From the NCBI RefSeq assembly GCF_016907235.1, contig NZ_JAFBBO010000001.1:2728001-2792000 (forward strand): a stretch of 64,000 nucleotides of DNA, written 5' to 3'. Positions within the stretch are counted from its first letter, which is position 1, and each line of letters begins with the position of its first letter. Below, piece by piece: positions 31,623 through 40,323 of this stretch. This stretch comes from Oerskovia jenensis. Lineage in GTDB: Bacteria > Actinomycetota > Actinomycetes > Actinomycetales > Cellulomonadaceae. The notes below the pieces were generated by a model, which did not search any database, was not told where the DNA came from, and saw nothing but the letters and a program-made list of their open reading frames with translations. The position numbers were made by a program, and so were the translations under genes.

Positions 31623-32237
31623 ATGTCTGCACGCACCACCGCTCCCTCGTCCCGCACCTCGGTCCGCCCCCGGCGCACGGCCCTGCTCGGCGCGGCCGTC
31701 ACGACGCTCGCGCTGCTCGCGGTCGCAGGGTGCTCGGCCACCTCGGCCGGCACCTCGTCGGACGCAACCACCCCGAGCACCTCGTCCGACAGCGCACCGG
31801 CGGGCACTGCGGCCGACCACCTGACCGCGACCGATCCCTGGATCAAGGCCGCCGAGTCCGGCATGACCGCGGCCTTCGCCGTCCTGCACAACGACGGCGA
31901 CCAGGACGTCACGGTCGTCGGTGCGACGTCCGACCTGTCCCCGGTCCAGATCCATGAGATGGCGACCGACGCCTCGGGCGCCATGGTCATGCGCGAGAAG
32001 GAGGGCGGCCTGACGATCCCCGCGGGCGGCGAGCGCGCGTTCGAGCCGGGCGGCGACCACCTCATGCTCATGGAGCTCTCGTCACCGGTCGAGCCCGGGG
32101 CCGAGTACGACGTCACGCTCGAGCTGAGCGACGGCTCCACGCTCGTCGTCACGGCCCCGGCCCGCACGTTCGCGGGCGCCAAGGAGAGCTACGACGAGGG
32201 TCATGACGAGGGCCACGACATGAGCCACGATGGCTGA
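31623..32237 (+). CDS. PCu(A)C copper chaperone lipoprotein
   Basis: 204 residues. The lipobox is LLAVAGCS (lipidated Cys about 36). The copper site follows the family pattern H-x-M...M...H-x-M: VQIHEMATDASGAMVMREKE and later GGDHLMLMEL. A His/Asp/Glu-rich C-terminus (DEGHDEGHDMSHDG) may bind extra metal. PCuAC delivers Cu(I) to cytochrome oxidase assembly or to copper enzymes. GAAGGAACC precedes ATG 31623. The end overlaps the peroxidase start by eight bases. In Streptomyces a similar extracytoplasmic copper chaperone is linked with a DyP peroxidase in copper-dependent development. Confidence 0.9.
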   Translation: MSARTTAPSSRTSVRPRRTALLGAAVTTLALLAVAGCSATSAGTSSDATTPSTSSDSAPAGTAADHLTATDPWIKAAESGMTAAFAVLHNDGDQDVTVVGATSDLSPVQIHEMATDASGAMVMREKEGGLTIPAGGERAFEPGGDHLMLMELSSPVEPGAEYDVTLELSDGSTLVVTAPARTFAGAKESYDEGHDEGHDMSHDG

Positions 32238-33522
32238 CGTCGGGCCACGTCCCGAGGCGGTCCCGGCCGCCGGGAGCGCAGCGGCCCCGTCCCGGCCCAG
32301 GGTCTCGCGCCGTGCGTTCCTGGTCGGCGGGGCCGCCGCCGGGGCGGTCGCGGTCGCCGGTGCGGGAGGTGCGTGGGCCGGGAGGGCCACGGCCCCCGGG
32401 ACGGGAGCGGCGCCGTCGGGCACGGGGGAGCCCTCGCTGCACGGCGACCTGCGCGTGCCCTTCCACGGTCCGCGCCAGGCGGGCGTCGAGACGCCTCCCC
32501 AGGCGTACCTGACGCTCGTCGCGCTGACCCTCGCGCCCGGGACGGACCGGGACGCGCTGGTGCGGCTCATGCGGATCTGGACCGACGACGTCGCGCGCCT
32601 CACGCAGGGACGTCCCGGCCTGACCGACACCGAGCCCGAGCTCGCCGAGGTGCCCGCGCGCCTGACGGTCACGGTCGGCTACGGCCCCGGGGTCTTCACG
32701 GCCGCGGGGCTCGACGACCGGCGCCCCGCGTGGCTCCGGCCCCTGCCCGCGTTCGGCGTGGACCGGCTCGAGGACCGCTGGAACGACGGCGACCTGGTGC
32801 TCCAGGTCTGCGCCGACGACGAGGTCACGGTCTCGCACGCGGTCCGGATGCTGCTCCGCGAGGCGCGCGACTTCGCGTCGGTGCGGTGGCTGCAGAAGGG
32901 CTTCCGGCGGTCGGTCGGGAGCGAGCGCGCGGGCCGGACCATGCGCAACCTCATGGGGCAGATCGACGGGACCCGGAACGTGGATCCCGTCGCGGACGCC
33001 CCGCTCGTGTGGTCGGACGGCACGGACGGGTGGCTCGCGGACGGGACGTCGATGGTCGTGCGGCGCATCCGCATGGAGCTCGACACGTGGGACGAGGTCG
33101 ACCGGTCCACGCGCGAGGCCGTCATGGGGCGTCGCCTCGTGGACGGCGCGCCGCTCACGGGCGACCGTGAGCACGACGAGCCGGACCTCGACGCGGTCGG
33201 GCCGCACGGGCTGACCGTGATCGGGCCCGCGGCGCACGTGCGCCGTTCCCGCACCGACGACCCGACCGAGCGGTTCCTGCGGCGCGCGTACAGCTACGAC
33301 GACGCGCCCGACGTCGCGGCCGACCCGGGCGCGCTCAGCAGCTCGGGCCTGGTGTTCGTGACGTTCCAGGCCGACGTGGACCGCCAGTTCGTGCCGATCC
33401 AGCAGCGGCTCGACGAGGTGGACCTGCTCAACGAGTGGACCACGCCGATCGGGTCGGCGGTGTTCGCAGTGCCGCCCGGGTGTGCCGAGGGCGAGTTCCT
33501 GGGGCAGGCGCTGCTGGGCTGA
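32230..33522 (+). CDS. Tat-exported DyP-type heme peroxidase
   Basis: 430 residues. A twin-arginine signal (RVSRRAFLVGGAAAGAVAV) begins near residue 25. The DyP hallmark GxxDG is GQIDG at residues 243-247, and EFLGQALLG closes the fold at the C-terminus. It uses hydrogen peroxide to oxidise dyes or other substrates and would be exported folded with heme. It overlaps the PCuAC gene, so the copper chaperone and the peroxidase are translationally coupled. Related DtpA enzymes act in a copper-trafficking pathway in Streptomyces. EfeB-type iron roles are less likely because efeU/efeO genes are absent. Confidence 0.9.
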   Translation: MADVGPRPEAVPAAGSAAAPSRPRVSRRAFLVGGAAAGAVAVAGAGGAWAGRATAPGTGAAPSGTGEPSLHGDLRVPFHGPRQAGVETPPQAYLTLVALTLAPGTDRDALVRLMRIWTDDVARLTQGRPGLTDTEPELAEVPARLTVTVGYGPGVFTAAGLDDRRPAWLRPLPAFGVDRLEDRWNDGDLVLQVCADDEVTVSHAVRMLLREARDFASVRWLQKGFRRSVGSERAGRTMRNLMGQIDGTRNVDPVADAPLVWSDGTDGWLADGTSMVVRRIRMELDTWDEVDRSTREAVMGRRLVDGAPLTGDREHDEPDLDAVGPHGLTVIGPAAHVRRSRTDDPTERFLRRAYSYDDAPDVAADPGALSSSGLVFVTFQADVDRQFVPIQQRLDEVDLLNEWTTPIGSAVFAVPPGCAEGEFLGQALLG

Positions 33523-33838
33523 CGGCTGCGCGGACGGACGGCTCGTGCGGGGTGCTCGTGGCGCCCCGGGCGGGCCGTCCCGCTGCGGCGGGTGACACCC
33601 GATGTCAGAATGTGATGCGGGTCACGGCGACCTTCTGTATCAAACGAACGCCACCCTCCTCTGCTCAGGTGAACGCTCGGTCGTCGATGGGGGTCGTGAC
33701 GGGCGTGAGGGTCGGAGGCGGCCCGTGGCGTGAGCCCTGCAGGGGGGCGCTCACGCGACGGGCCGCCTCCGGCGCGTCCGGGGCAGGTCGACGGCGCTCT
33801 TCCTCTGATTCCTGACCAAGACCTCTCGCCGCAAGGCA
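33523..33838. other. intergenic region between DyP and AbiE genes
   Basis: No gene is seen. The region holds a stretch of lower G+C around 33605-33665 and the long hairpin at 33714-33770, and it ends at the AbiE operator palindrome. Confidence 0.45.
33714..33770. terminator. 22-bp-arm hairpin upstream of AbiE module
   Basis: 33714-33735 pairs with 33749-33770 with a single mismatch over a 13-base loop (arm starts GGAGGCGGCCCGT). It is far stronger than other terminators nearby. It is about 190 bases after the peroxidase stop, so it may insulate the AbiE genes or be a palindromic element. Confidence 0.6.
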
Positions 33839-33876
33839 ATGTCAAAAGGGTGCCACTAGCGGTACCCTTTTGACAT
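33839..33876 (+). promoter_or_regulatory. AbiEi operator/leaderless promoter palindrome
   Basis: ATGTCAAAAGGGTGCC (33839-33854) and GGTACCCTTTTGACAT (33861-33876) form an inverted repeat with one mismatch and a 6-base centre. The right arm contains TACCCT (33863-33868), a -10 lying six bases before ATG 33875, and runs into the start codon. AbiEi antitoxins are known to bind inverted repeats and repress their own operon. Confidence 0.75.
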
Positions 33877-34441
33877 GCCATACACCCGCGATCGCCTGCT
33901 CGAAGAGGCCTTCGACCGTCACGGGTTCATCCGCCGGGCCGACGCGCTGCGCGAAGGGCACAGTCCGCACGCACTCAAGCAGCTCGTCGCGCGCGGCTAC
34001 CTGGAGAAGGTCGCTCACGGCGTCTATCGCGTGAATGTCGTCCCCGTGAGTGAGTACGACGATCTGCACCTGGCAGTGCTGTGGACCGGTGTGGACGAGG
34101 CCGCTCTGTCCCACGAGACAGCCCTGGCTCTCTACGGGCTCGGCGACGTCAACCCTGACCGGATCCACGTCACGGTTCCCCGACGCCACCGCATCCGACG
34201 TGCCGGCGCCGACGGGATCGAGGTCCACCACCAGGACCTCGATCCCCGCCATATCGGCTGGTTCGAACAGATTCCGACAGTGAAACCCACGACTGCGATC
34301 GCCCAGTGCATCGAGACCGGCACCCCGACCTATCTTCTCCGCCAGGCCCTCACGACGGCTCGTGAGACCGGGCGCATCACCGTGAGCGAGAGCGCCGACC
34401 TGCAGAGGAAGCTGACGAACCGTGACACACCCGAACGCTGA
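33875..34441 (+). CDS. AbiEi antitoxin (type IV toxin-antitoxin)
   Basis: 188 residues. The N-terminal winged helix (FIRRADALREGHSPHALKQL, ARGYLEKVAHGVYRV) is the AbiEi DNA-binding domain. The C-terminal domain includes ALSHETALALYGLGDVNPD and HVTVPRRHRIRR, typical of the family. It represses abiE transcription and counteracts the AbiEii nucleotidyltransferase without direct binding. The coding sequence has more A/T third positions than neighbouring genes, which suggests acquisition. It overlaps the toxin gene by 20 bases, and a strong inverted repeat spans its start. Confidence 0.88.
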   Translation: MPYTRDRLLEEAFDRHGFIRRADALREGHSPHALKQLVARGYLEKVAHGVYRVNVVPVSEYDDLHLAVLWTGVDEAALSHETALALYGLGDVNPDRIHVTVPRRHRIRRAGADGIEVHHQDLDPRHIGWFEQIPTVKPTTAIAQCIETGTPTYLLRQALTTARETGRITVSESADLQRKLTNRDTPER

Positions 34442-35435
34442 TGTGCCCCTTGGTCTGGCCGACCTGCCCGAGAAGACCAAGGAGCCGGCGTCGGTCGCCA
34501 TGCTCAACTCCTGGCTCCAGCAGGCCGAGAGACGCTTGGGCAGCCGCGGCGGACGCTTGGCATGGCTCGTTGCGTCCACGGTTGTCATCGCTGCACTGCA
34601 GCGAGCCCTCGACGCCACCGGTCAGCCGCACTTCCTGCTCAAGGGTGGGACCCTGCTGCAATACCGGCTCCCCAGCGCGCCGACGCGCGCGACGAAGGAC
34701 GTGGACGGACTCATCCGCGGTGACATCGACGACTTCCTCGCCAAGCTCGATGACGAGCTCGCCGAGCCCTGGGGCCCCCTGACGCTACGGCGAGACGCCG
34801 TCGAGGTCATTCAGATCCCTACTCGCGTCATCAAGCCGCGCCGCTTCGATGTCGTCGTCGAGCTCAGAGGCAAGACGTGGCGAAGGGTCCAGGTCGAGAT
34901 CGCGCCAGATGAAGGTGGCGCCGGAGCCGCGCCTGAATCGTTCGCACCGCCCACGCTGGCGGGGCTCGGGCTGCCGGGCCCCGCTGTGATGGTGGGCATC
35001 GCGATGCGCTATCAGGTCGCGCAGAAGATTCACGCCTGCACCGACCCCCACGACCCGCCGACTGCGACCAACGACCGGGCGCGCGACCTCGTCGACCTGC
35101 TGCTGCTTCGCGACCTCGCCGACATCGGTGAGAACCTGGCTGGCGTTCGTGCAGCCGTCATGGACGTCTTCGACGCGCGTGCGCGCGACGCCCAGGCTCT
35201 TGGCCGCGCTGAGCGGACGTGGCCATGCGTCGTGGTCGCCCACCCGCACTGGCCGACCGACTTCGAACGCGCCGCGGCCGATGCGCAGATCGACATCGGG
35301 CTCGACGAGGCAGTCGCAGAGCTCAACGCGTGGGTGGCGCAGATCGACGCTGCCGTGCTGCCGACCAGGGGTGCGGACGGTGACGATGACGTTGCACATG
35401 ACAAAGAGGGCGAGGACGACGGCGAAACAGGGTAG
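34422..35435 (+). CDS. AbiEii-type nucleotidyltransferase toxin
   Basis: 337 residues from GTG 34422. The polymerase-beta-like nucleotidyltransferase motifs are LLKGGTLLQYRL (Gly-rich motif I) and ATKDVDGLIRGD (metal-binding Asp-x-Asp), with RFDVVVEL supplying the third acid. Later RDLVDLLLLRDLA is a conserved helix of the AbiEii family. The enzyme acts as the toxin of phage-abortive-infection AbiE modules and is GTP-dependent in the founding example. The C-terminus is an acidic tail of about 20 residues. It is translationally coupled to AbiEi by the 20-base overlap. Confidence 0.88.
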   Translation: MTHPNADVPLGLADLPEKTKEPASVAMLNSWLQQAERRLGSRGGRLAWLVASTVVIAALQRALDATGQPHFLLKGGTLLQYRLPSAPTRATKDVDGLIRGDIDDFLAKLDDELAEPWGPLTLRRDAVEVIQIPTRVIKPRRFDVVVELRGKTWRRVQVEIAPDEGGAGAAPESFAPPTLAGLGLPGPAVMVGIAMRYQVAQKIHACTDPHDPPTATNDRARDLVDLLLLRDLADIGENLAGVRAAVMDVFDARARDAQALGRAERTWPCVVVAHPHWPTDFERAAADAQIDIGLDEAVAELNAWVAQIDAAVLPTRGADGDDDVAHDKEGEDDGETG

Positions 35436-35575
35436 AGGAGAGCGTGCGTGCCGGGGCCAGCAGCAACCTCCACCTCACGCGGCGAGGCTGAGGATGTTGT
35501 CTCGGACAGGGGGCATGGCAGGCCGCGCTCTCCATCTGCGCTCGGTCGGCCGGGCCTGCTCCGTGCCCGCGACGC

Positions 35576-36640
35576 TCAGCGCGGCGGCGCCGTGCTGAGG
35601 CGTACCGCGAGCTCGGGCAGCACGACCTCGGGCTCGTGCACGGTCGTCGGGTCCGCGATGAGCGCGATCACGTGCTCGATCGCGAGGCGGCCGGTCAGGT
35701 GGAACGGCTGGCGGACCGTGGTGAGCGGGGGGGAGCAGTACTCGGCGAGGGCGATGTCGTCCATGCCCACGACCGAGACGTCCTCGGGGACGCGCCGTCC
35801 CCTCTCGGTGAGTCCGCGGATCAGCCCGAACGCCATCTCGTCGCTCGCGACGAACACCGCGGTGACCTCGGGCAGGCGGCCCAGGACCAGGCCGTTGCGG
35901 TAGCCGGACTCGGGGCTCCAGTCGCCGTAGAGCACGGGCGGCTCGGTGCGTCCGGCGTCGTGCAGCGCGGCCTGCCACCCGGCGGTGCGCCCGTTGGCGT
36001 CGTTCCACGAGGCGGGGCCGGCGAGGTGCCACACGGTCTCGTGGCCCAGCGCCAGGAGGTGCTCGGTCGCGACGCGTCCGGCGGCGACCTGGTCGACCGC
36101 GACGACCTCGGTCGCTGACGACTGCATGCCGTCCACGACGACGGTCGGGGTGCCGTGGATGAGGTCGCCGAGCGACTCGTCGTCGCGCACGGGGACGGCG
36201 ATGACGAGCCCGTCGACGCCCTGGTCGAGGAGGCGGTCGACGGCCTGGGCGATCGAGGCGGGGGAGAGCGAGGCGGTGCTCGCGGTGCTCACGAAGTAGC
36301 CGCCGTCGCGGGCCGCGCGCTGCATGCCGAGCATCATGGCGCTGCCCGAGTAGAAGTCGGTCTCGTGCGTGATGACGCCGATCGTCTTGCTGCGTCCCGT
36401 CACGAGTGCGCGGGCGAGGCTGTTGCGGCGGTACCCGGTCTGCTCGACGGCGGCGCGCACCCTCTCGCGGGTCGTCTCGTTGACGTTGGGGTGCCCCGAC
36501 AGGACCCGGGAGACGGTCTGGGCGGAGACGCCGGCGACGCGGGCGACGTCGGCCATCGCGGGGCCGCGGCCCCGGGCGGGAACGGCCGTGGTCCTCCCCT
36601 GCGCCGGCTCCGTCCGTGCGGGCGGTGACGGTCGTTCCAC
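35576..36640 (-). CDS. LacI-family transcriptional repressor of the glycan locus
   Basis: 354 residues. The helix-turn-helix and hinge are MADVARVAGVSAQTVSRVLS and RRNSLARALVTGRSKTIGVI. The periplasmic-binding-protein-like domain follows, with DGLVIAVPVRDDE, AVDQVAAGRVATEHLLALGH and VFVASDEMAFGL. GTG 36640 follows GAAGGAGAG; ATG 36556, just before the HTH, is a shorter option. Divergent from the sugar ABC transporter genes, it probably represses them in the absence of a galactose- or GalNAc-containing inducer. Confidence 0.9.
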   Translation of the reverse strand: MERPSPPARTEPAQGRTTAVPARGRGPAMADVARVAGVSAQTVSRVLSGHPNVNETTRERVRAAVEQTGYRRNSLARALVTGRSKTIGVITHETDFYSGSAMMLGMQRAARDGGYFVSTASTASLSPASIAQAVDRLLDQGVDGLVIAVPVRDDESLGDLIHGTPTVVVDGMQSSATEVVAVDQVAAGRVATEHLLALGHETVWHLAGPASWNDANGRTAGWQAALHDAGRTEPPVLYGDWSPESGYRNGLVLGRLPEVTAVFVASDEMAFGLIRGLTERGRRVPEDVSVVGMDDIALAEYCSPPLTTVRQPFHLTGRLAIEHVIALIADPTTVHEPEVVLPELAVRLSTAPPR

Positions 36641-36954
36641 GTGCTCTCCTTCGGGCGGTGAGGGTCCGGCGTGGAGCGTCGGGCACCTCGGTGGGCGGGG
36701 CCGCGGGTGTGCACCGCAGCGTAGTGGACGTCAACAGCGCGAGCCTCCCTGGCCTGCGTCGTCGTCACCCTTCTGTTATCAGTGTTGACCATAACAGTCA
36801 GAACATGCAGCCGAAAGTGACGGGTTCATGCAACTCTTGCTGCGCCGTGATGAGTGGGTTGTGATCCATATCAACGTGTGCCAGAGTGTGCTCCACGCAG
36901 ACCGCGGCGCCGTCGCCGCTCCATCCTCAGCACAGTGTGGTCAGAAGGAGAGTC
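36641..36954. promoter_or_regulatory. divergent lacI / ABC transporter control region
   Basis: CTGTTAT (36773-36779) and ATAACAG (36791-36797) form a 7-bp-arm inverted repeat, and TGTTGAC (36783-36789) is repeated inverted as GTCAACA (36730-36736). These are plausible LacI-family operator sites. The stretch is notably A+T-rich for this genome around 36765-36880. No gene is present. Confidence 0.5.
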
Positions 36955-38262
36955 ATGAAGTCATCGATCGTCAAGGCAGTCGGGGTCGCGTCGATCCTCA
37001 CCCTCGCTGCGGGCGGCCTGACCGCCTGCTCGTCGGACACGACGTCCGGTGGCTCGGCAGGCGGCGACGGCAAGGTCAAGGAGATCGAGGTCTGGACCTG
37101 GGCCGCGGGCTACGACGAGTCGGCCAAGATCTTCAACGACACGCACGACGACATCAAGATCAAGTACACGCAGATCGAGCCCGGCAACAAGGGCGGCTAC
37201 GACAAGATCCGCAACTCGATCACCGCGGGCAACGCCCCGTGCATCGCCCAGGTCGGCTTCGAGACGCTCCCCAGCTTCGTCGCCGAGGGCAACGTCGTGG
37301 ACGTCACCGAGTTCGCCGGGAAGGACAAGGACCTCTACGCCCCCGCGGGCTGGGCCGGCGTCAACGTGGGCGGCAAGACCTACGGTGCCCCGCAGGACCA
37401 GGGCCCCATGGTGCTCTTCTACAACAAGACCGTGTTCGAGGCGAACGGCATCGCCGTCCCCACCACGTGGGCCGAGTACCAGGCCGCGGGCGAGAAGCTC
37501 AAGGCCGCGGGCATCAAGCTGACCGGCACCTACGAGGACTACGACTACTCGGGCTTCGCCTGGCAGGCCGGCGCTCCCTGGTACGAGATCAAGGACGACG
37601 CCTGGTCCATCACGCCCGACTCCCCGGCCAACCTCGAGGTCGCCGACTACTGGCAGGGCCTCATCGACGCCGACGTGATCGGCGCGGGCATCTGGAGCGA
37701 CGACTGGGCCGCGGGCCTCGGCGACGGCTCGATCGCCACGATCGTGGGCGCCGCCTGGTTCGCTGGCATCCTCAAGGACTCCGCCGCTGCCTCGTCGGGC
37801 GACTGGGCCGTGGCCGAGCTCCCGCAGTGGGAGGCGGGCGACGCCAAGACCGGCAACGTGGGCGGCAGCCTCTCCGCGGTCCTCAAGGGCTGCGACGACC
37901 CGGAGGCGGCCTGGACCGTCGCCAACTGGATCAGCACCGACACCGCATCTGTCGACGAGCTCGTCAAGGGCGGCGGCGTCTACCCGGCCTCGGTCGCGGG
38001 CCTCGAGTCCGAGCTCCTCGCCACGGGCGACGAGTACTTCGGCGGCCAGGTCATCAGCGACGTGTTCAAGACCGCCTCCGGCCAGGTCAACGAGGACTGG
38101 GCCTGGGGCCCCGGCGTCTCGACCCTCGTGGGCACGCTCGGCACGGGCATGAAGCAGGCCTACGCCAAGGAAGGCGGCGCGACCGTCGCGACCGCGCTCA
38201 CGGGCGCTCGCGAGGCCACGGTCTCCGAGCTCACGCAGCAGGGCATCGCCGTCAACGAGTGA
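36955..38262 (+). CDS. sugar ABC transporter substrate-binding lipoprotein
   Basis: 435 residues, family 1 extracellular solute-binding protein. The signal peptide ends in lipobox GGLTACSS. EIEVWTWAAGYDESAKIF, GGYDKIRNSITAGNAPCIAQ and NKTVFEANGIAVPTTWAEY are standard features of oligosaccharide binders, and the ligand pocket has abundant Trp (for example WAWGPGVS). AAGGAGAG precedes ATG 36955. It begins the transporter operon divergent from lacI; the ligand is probably a galactose-containing oligosaccharide given the GH35 and GH101 genes downstream. Confidence 0.92.
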   Translation: MKSSIVKAVGVASILTLAAGGLTACSSDTTSGGSAGGDGKVKEIEVWTWAAGYDESAKIFNDTHDDIKIKYTQIEPGNKGGYDKIRNSITAGNAPCIAQVGFETLPSFVAEGNVVDVTEFAGKDKDLYAPAGWAGVNVGGKTYGAPQDQGPMVLFYNKTVFEANGIAVPTTWAEYQAAGEKLKAAGIKLTGTYEDYDYSGFAWQAGAPWYEIKDDAWSITPDSPANLEVADYWQGLIDADVIGAGIWSDDWAAGLGDGSIATIVGAAWFAGILKDSAAASSGDWAVAELPQWEAGDAKTGNVGGSLSAVLKGCDDPEAAWTVANWISTDTASVDELVKGGGVYPASVAGLESELLATGDEYFGGQVISDVFKTASGQVNEDWAWGPGVSTLVGTLGTGMKQAYAKEGGATVATALTGAREATVSELTQQGIAVNE

Positions 38263-38326
38263 CCACCTGACGTCCGGCACGACCAGCACGACCCGCGCGG
38301 TTCCCGCCGCGCACGAGCAGCACAAG

Positions 38327-38386
38327 GCCCGACGACGCCACGCACCTGCGAGCACCGGTGCACCTGGGCGCGTGACGTCGTCGGGC
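38327..38386 (+). terminator. attenuating hairpin between binding-protein and permease genes
   Basis: GCCCGACGACG (38327-38337) is the reverse complement of CGTCGTCGGGC (38376-38386), enclosing further weak pairing. Hairpins at this position often stabilise the binding-protein mRNA and lower permease expression. Confidence 0.5.
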
Positions 38387-38416
38387 ACCACGACGCATCC
38401 CCCTGAGGAACCCACC

Positions 38417-39370
38417 ATGACCACGAGCCTGACGTCGGCGGCACCGCCGCCGGTCGAGACGAAGCGCGCGGCGACCACGCCGCCCAAGCGACCGCGCAGC
38501 CGGACCAGCCGGTACGCGATCTGGTTCGTCGGTCCGTTCGTGGTGCTGTTCGTCGGGATGTACGTCGCGCCCATCCTGTTCGCGATCTACAAGAGCATGT
38601 TCCGCATCCAGCGCGACGCGCTCGGGCTGGGCGGCACGCAGGAGATCTTCGACCCCCTGTTCAACTACGCGTACGCGCTGGGCGACTCGACGTTCATCAC
38701 CTCGATCGGCCGCGTGCTCCTGTTCGGCGTCGTGCAGGTGCCCGTGATGCTGGGCCTCGCGCTCGGGATCGCGCTCCTCATCGACTCGGCCTCGGCGCGG
38801 GCCAAGGGCTTCTTCCGGCTCTCGAGCTTCGCGCCCTACGCGGTGCCGACCGTGGTCTCGGCGCTCATGTGGTCGTTCCTCTACTCGCCCACGAACAACC
38901 CGTTCAACCAGCTCCTCGGGCTGGTCGGGATCGACGTCAACTTCCTCAGCCAGGACTTCGCCCTGTGGGCCGTCGCGAACGTCGTGACGTGGGGCTGGAC
39001 CGGCTACAACATGATCATCATCTACGCCGCGCTCCAGGGGGTCCCGGGCGAGGTGCTCGAGGCCGCCAAGCTCGACGGCGCCTCGCCGTGGCGCACCGCG
39101 TGGAGCATCAAGATCCCGCTCGTGCGGCCCGCGATCCTCCTCACCACGATCTTCTCGATCATCGGCTCCGCGCAGCTCTACAACGAGCCGTTCGTGCTCA
39201 AGCAGAGCACCGGGGCGATCGACGCGAGCTACACGCCGATCATGGCCGCGCAGGCCTCGCTCCAGTCGGCCAACTACCCGTACGCCGCGGCCCAGTCGGT
39301 GCTGCTCGCGGTCGGCGTGGCCGTGCTGTCCGTCCTCTTCTTCCGTCTGACGTCCAGGAGGTCCTCGTGA
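38417..39370 (+). CDS. sugar ABC transporter permease (MalF type)
   Basis: 317 residues with six transmembrane helices after a 40-residue basic N-terminus. The EAA loop that contacts the ATPase is VLEAAKLDGASPWRTAW followed by IKIPLVRPA. The start at ATG 38417 has TGAGGAAC upstream. It forms the membrane channel with the next gene, which it overlaps by four bases. Confidence 0.93.
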   Translation: MTTSLTSAAPPPVETKRAATTPPKRPRSRTSRYAIWFVGPFVVLFVGMYVAPILFAIYKSMFRIQRDALGLGGTQEIFDPLFNYAYALGDSTFITSIGRVLLFGVVQVPVMLGLALGIALLIDSASARAKGFFRLSSFAPYAVPTVVSALMWSFLYSPTNNPFNQLLGLVGIDVNFLSQDFALWAVANVVTWGWTGYNMIIIYAALQGVPGEVLEAAKLDGASPWRTAWSIKIPLVRPAILLTTIFSIIGSAQLYNEPFVLKQSTGAIDASYTPIMAAQASLQSANYPYAAAQSVLLAVGVAVLSVLFFRLTSRRSS

Positions 39371-40323
39371 CCACGAGCACCGCCCCCGCCCGGGCCGAGA
39401 AGACCACGGGCAACCGCCTGCGCCGCAAGCGCGACGCCGCGAAGGGGAGCCAGAGCAGCACGGGCGGCCTGCGCGGCGACTCGATCGAGACCACCGCCAC
39501 GAGCCGCATCGCGGTCACCGCGGTCCTCGCGCTCACGGCCGTGTACTTCCTGTTCCCCCTGTGGTGGCTGTTCGTCGCGGCCACCAAGGACGCGGGGTAC
39601 ACGTTCGCCGGGAGCCCCCTGTGGTTCTCGAACTTCGACCTGTTCGGCAACATCGGCGACCTGTTCGCCTACAAGGACGGGATCTTCGCCGTCTGGATGG
39701 CGAACTCGGCGCTCTACTCGATCGTGGGCGCGGGCCTCGGGACGCTCATCGCGGTCTCGACCGGCTACGCCCTGGCCAAGTACGAGTTCCGCGGCAAGGG
39801 CGTGCTGTTCGGCGTGGTCCTCGGCGCGGTCCTCATCCCCAAGGTCCTTTTCACGCTGCCGCTGTTCCTCATGTTCTCCGCGACGGGCATCGTCAACACC
39901 TACCTCGCGGTGCTGCTGCCCAGCATCGTGAGCCCGTTCGGCGTCTACCTGGGCCGCATCTTCGCCGCGAGCTCGGTACCCGACGAGGTCATCGAGGCCG
40001 CGCGCCTCGACGGCGCGAGCGAGGGCCGCATCTTCTTCGGGGTCAGCCTCAAGATGATGGCCCCCGCGCTCGTCACGATCTTCCTCTTCCAGTTCGTCGA
40101 GATCTGGAACAACTTCCTGCTCCCCTCGCAGGTCCTCATCTCCGAGAACCTGCGGCCCGTCACGGTCGGGCTGGTGAGCTGGAACGCCCTGGTCCAGGCC
40201 GGCCAGATCGAGCGGCACATGGTCATCATCGGCGCGTTCGTGGCGGTCGTCCCGCTCATCGTCGCGTTCCTCTCCCTCCAGCGCTTCTGGCGCTCCGGAC
40301 TCGCAGCGGGGGCCATCAAGTGA
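39367..40323 (+). CDS. sugar ABC transporter permease (MalG type)
   Basis: 318 residues with six transmembrane helices and the EAA loop IEAARLDGASEGRIFF. The N-terminal 55 residues are basic and hydrophilic, longer than usual. The GTG start overlaps the partner permease stop by four bases, and the stop overlaps the GH35 start by four. No ATP-binding subunit is encoded in the locus, so a shared MsiK-like ATPase elsewhere in the genome is expected, as in Streptomyces. Confidence 0.93.
   Translation: MTTSTAPARAEKTTGNRLRRKRDAAKGSQSSTGGLRGDSIETTATSRIAVTAVLALTAVYFLFPLWWLFVAATKDAGYTFAGSPLWFSNFDLFGNIGDLFAYKDGIFAVWMANSALYSIVGAGLGTLIAVSTGYALAKYEFRGKGVLFGVVLGAVLIPKVLFTLPLFLMFSATGIVNTYLAVLLPSIVSPFGVYLGRIFAASSVPDEVIEAARLDGASEGRIFFGVSLKMMAPALVTIFLFQFVEIWNNFLLPSQVLISENLRPVTVGLVSWNALVQAGQIERHMVIIGAFVAVVPLIVAFLSLQRFWRSGLAAGAIK

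Noticed and set aside
32230-33522. DyP peroxidase as EfeB of an iron-uptake operon
   Set aside because: No EfeU permease or EfeO protein is nearby; the neighbours are copper proteins.
33523-35575. AbiE region as part of an integrative element
   Set aside because: No integrase, attachment-site repeats or phage genes are visible on either side; only codon use hints at acquisition.
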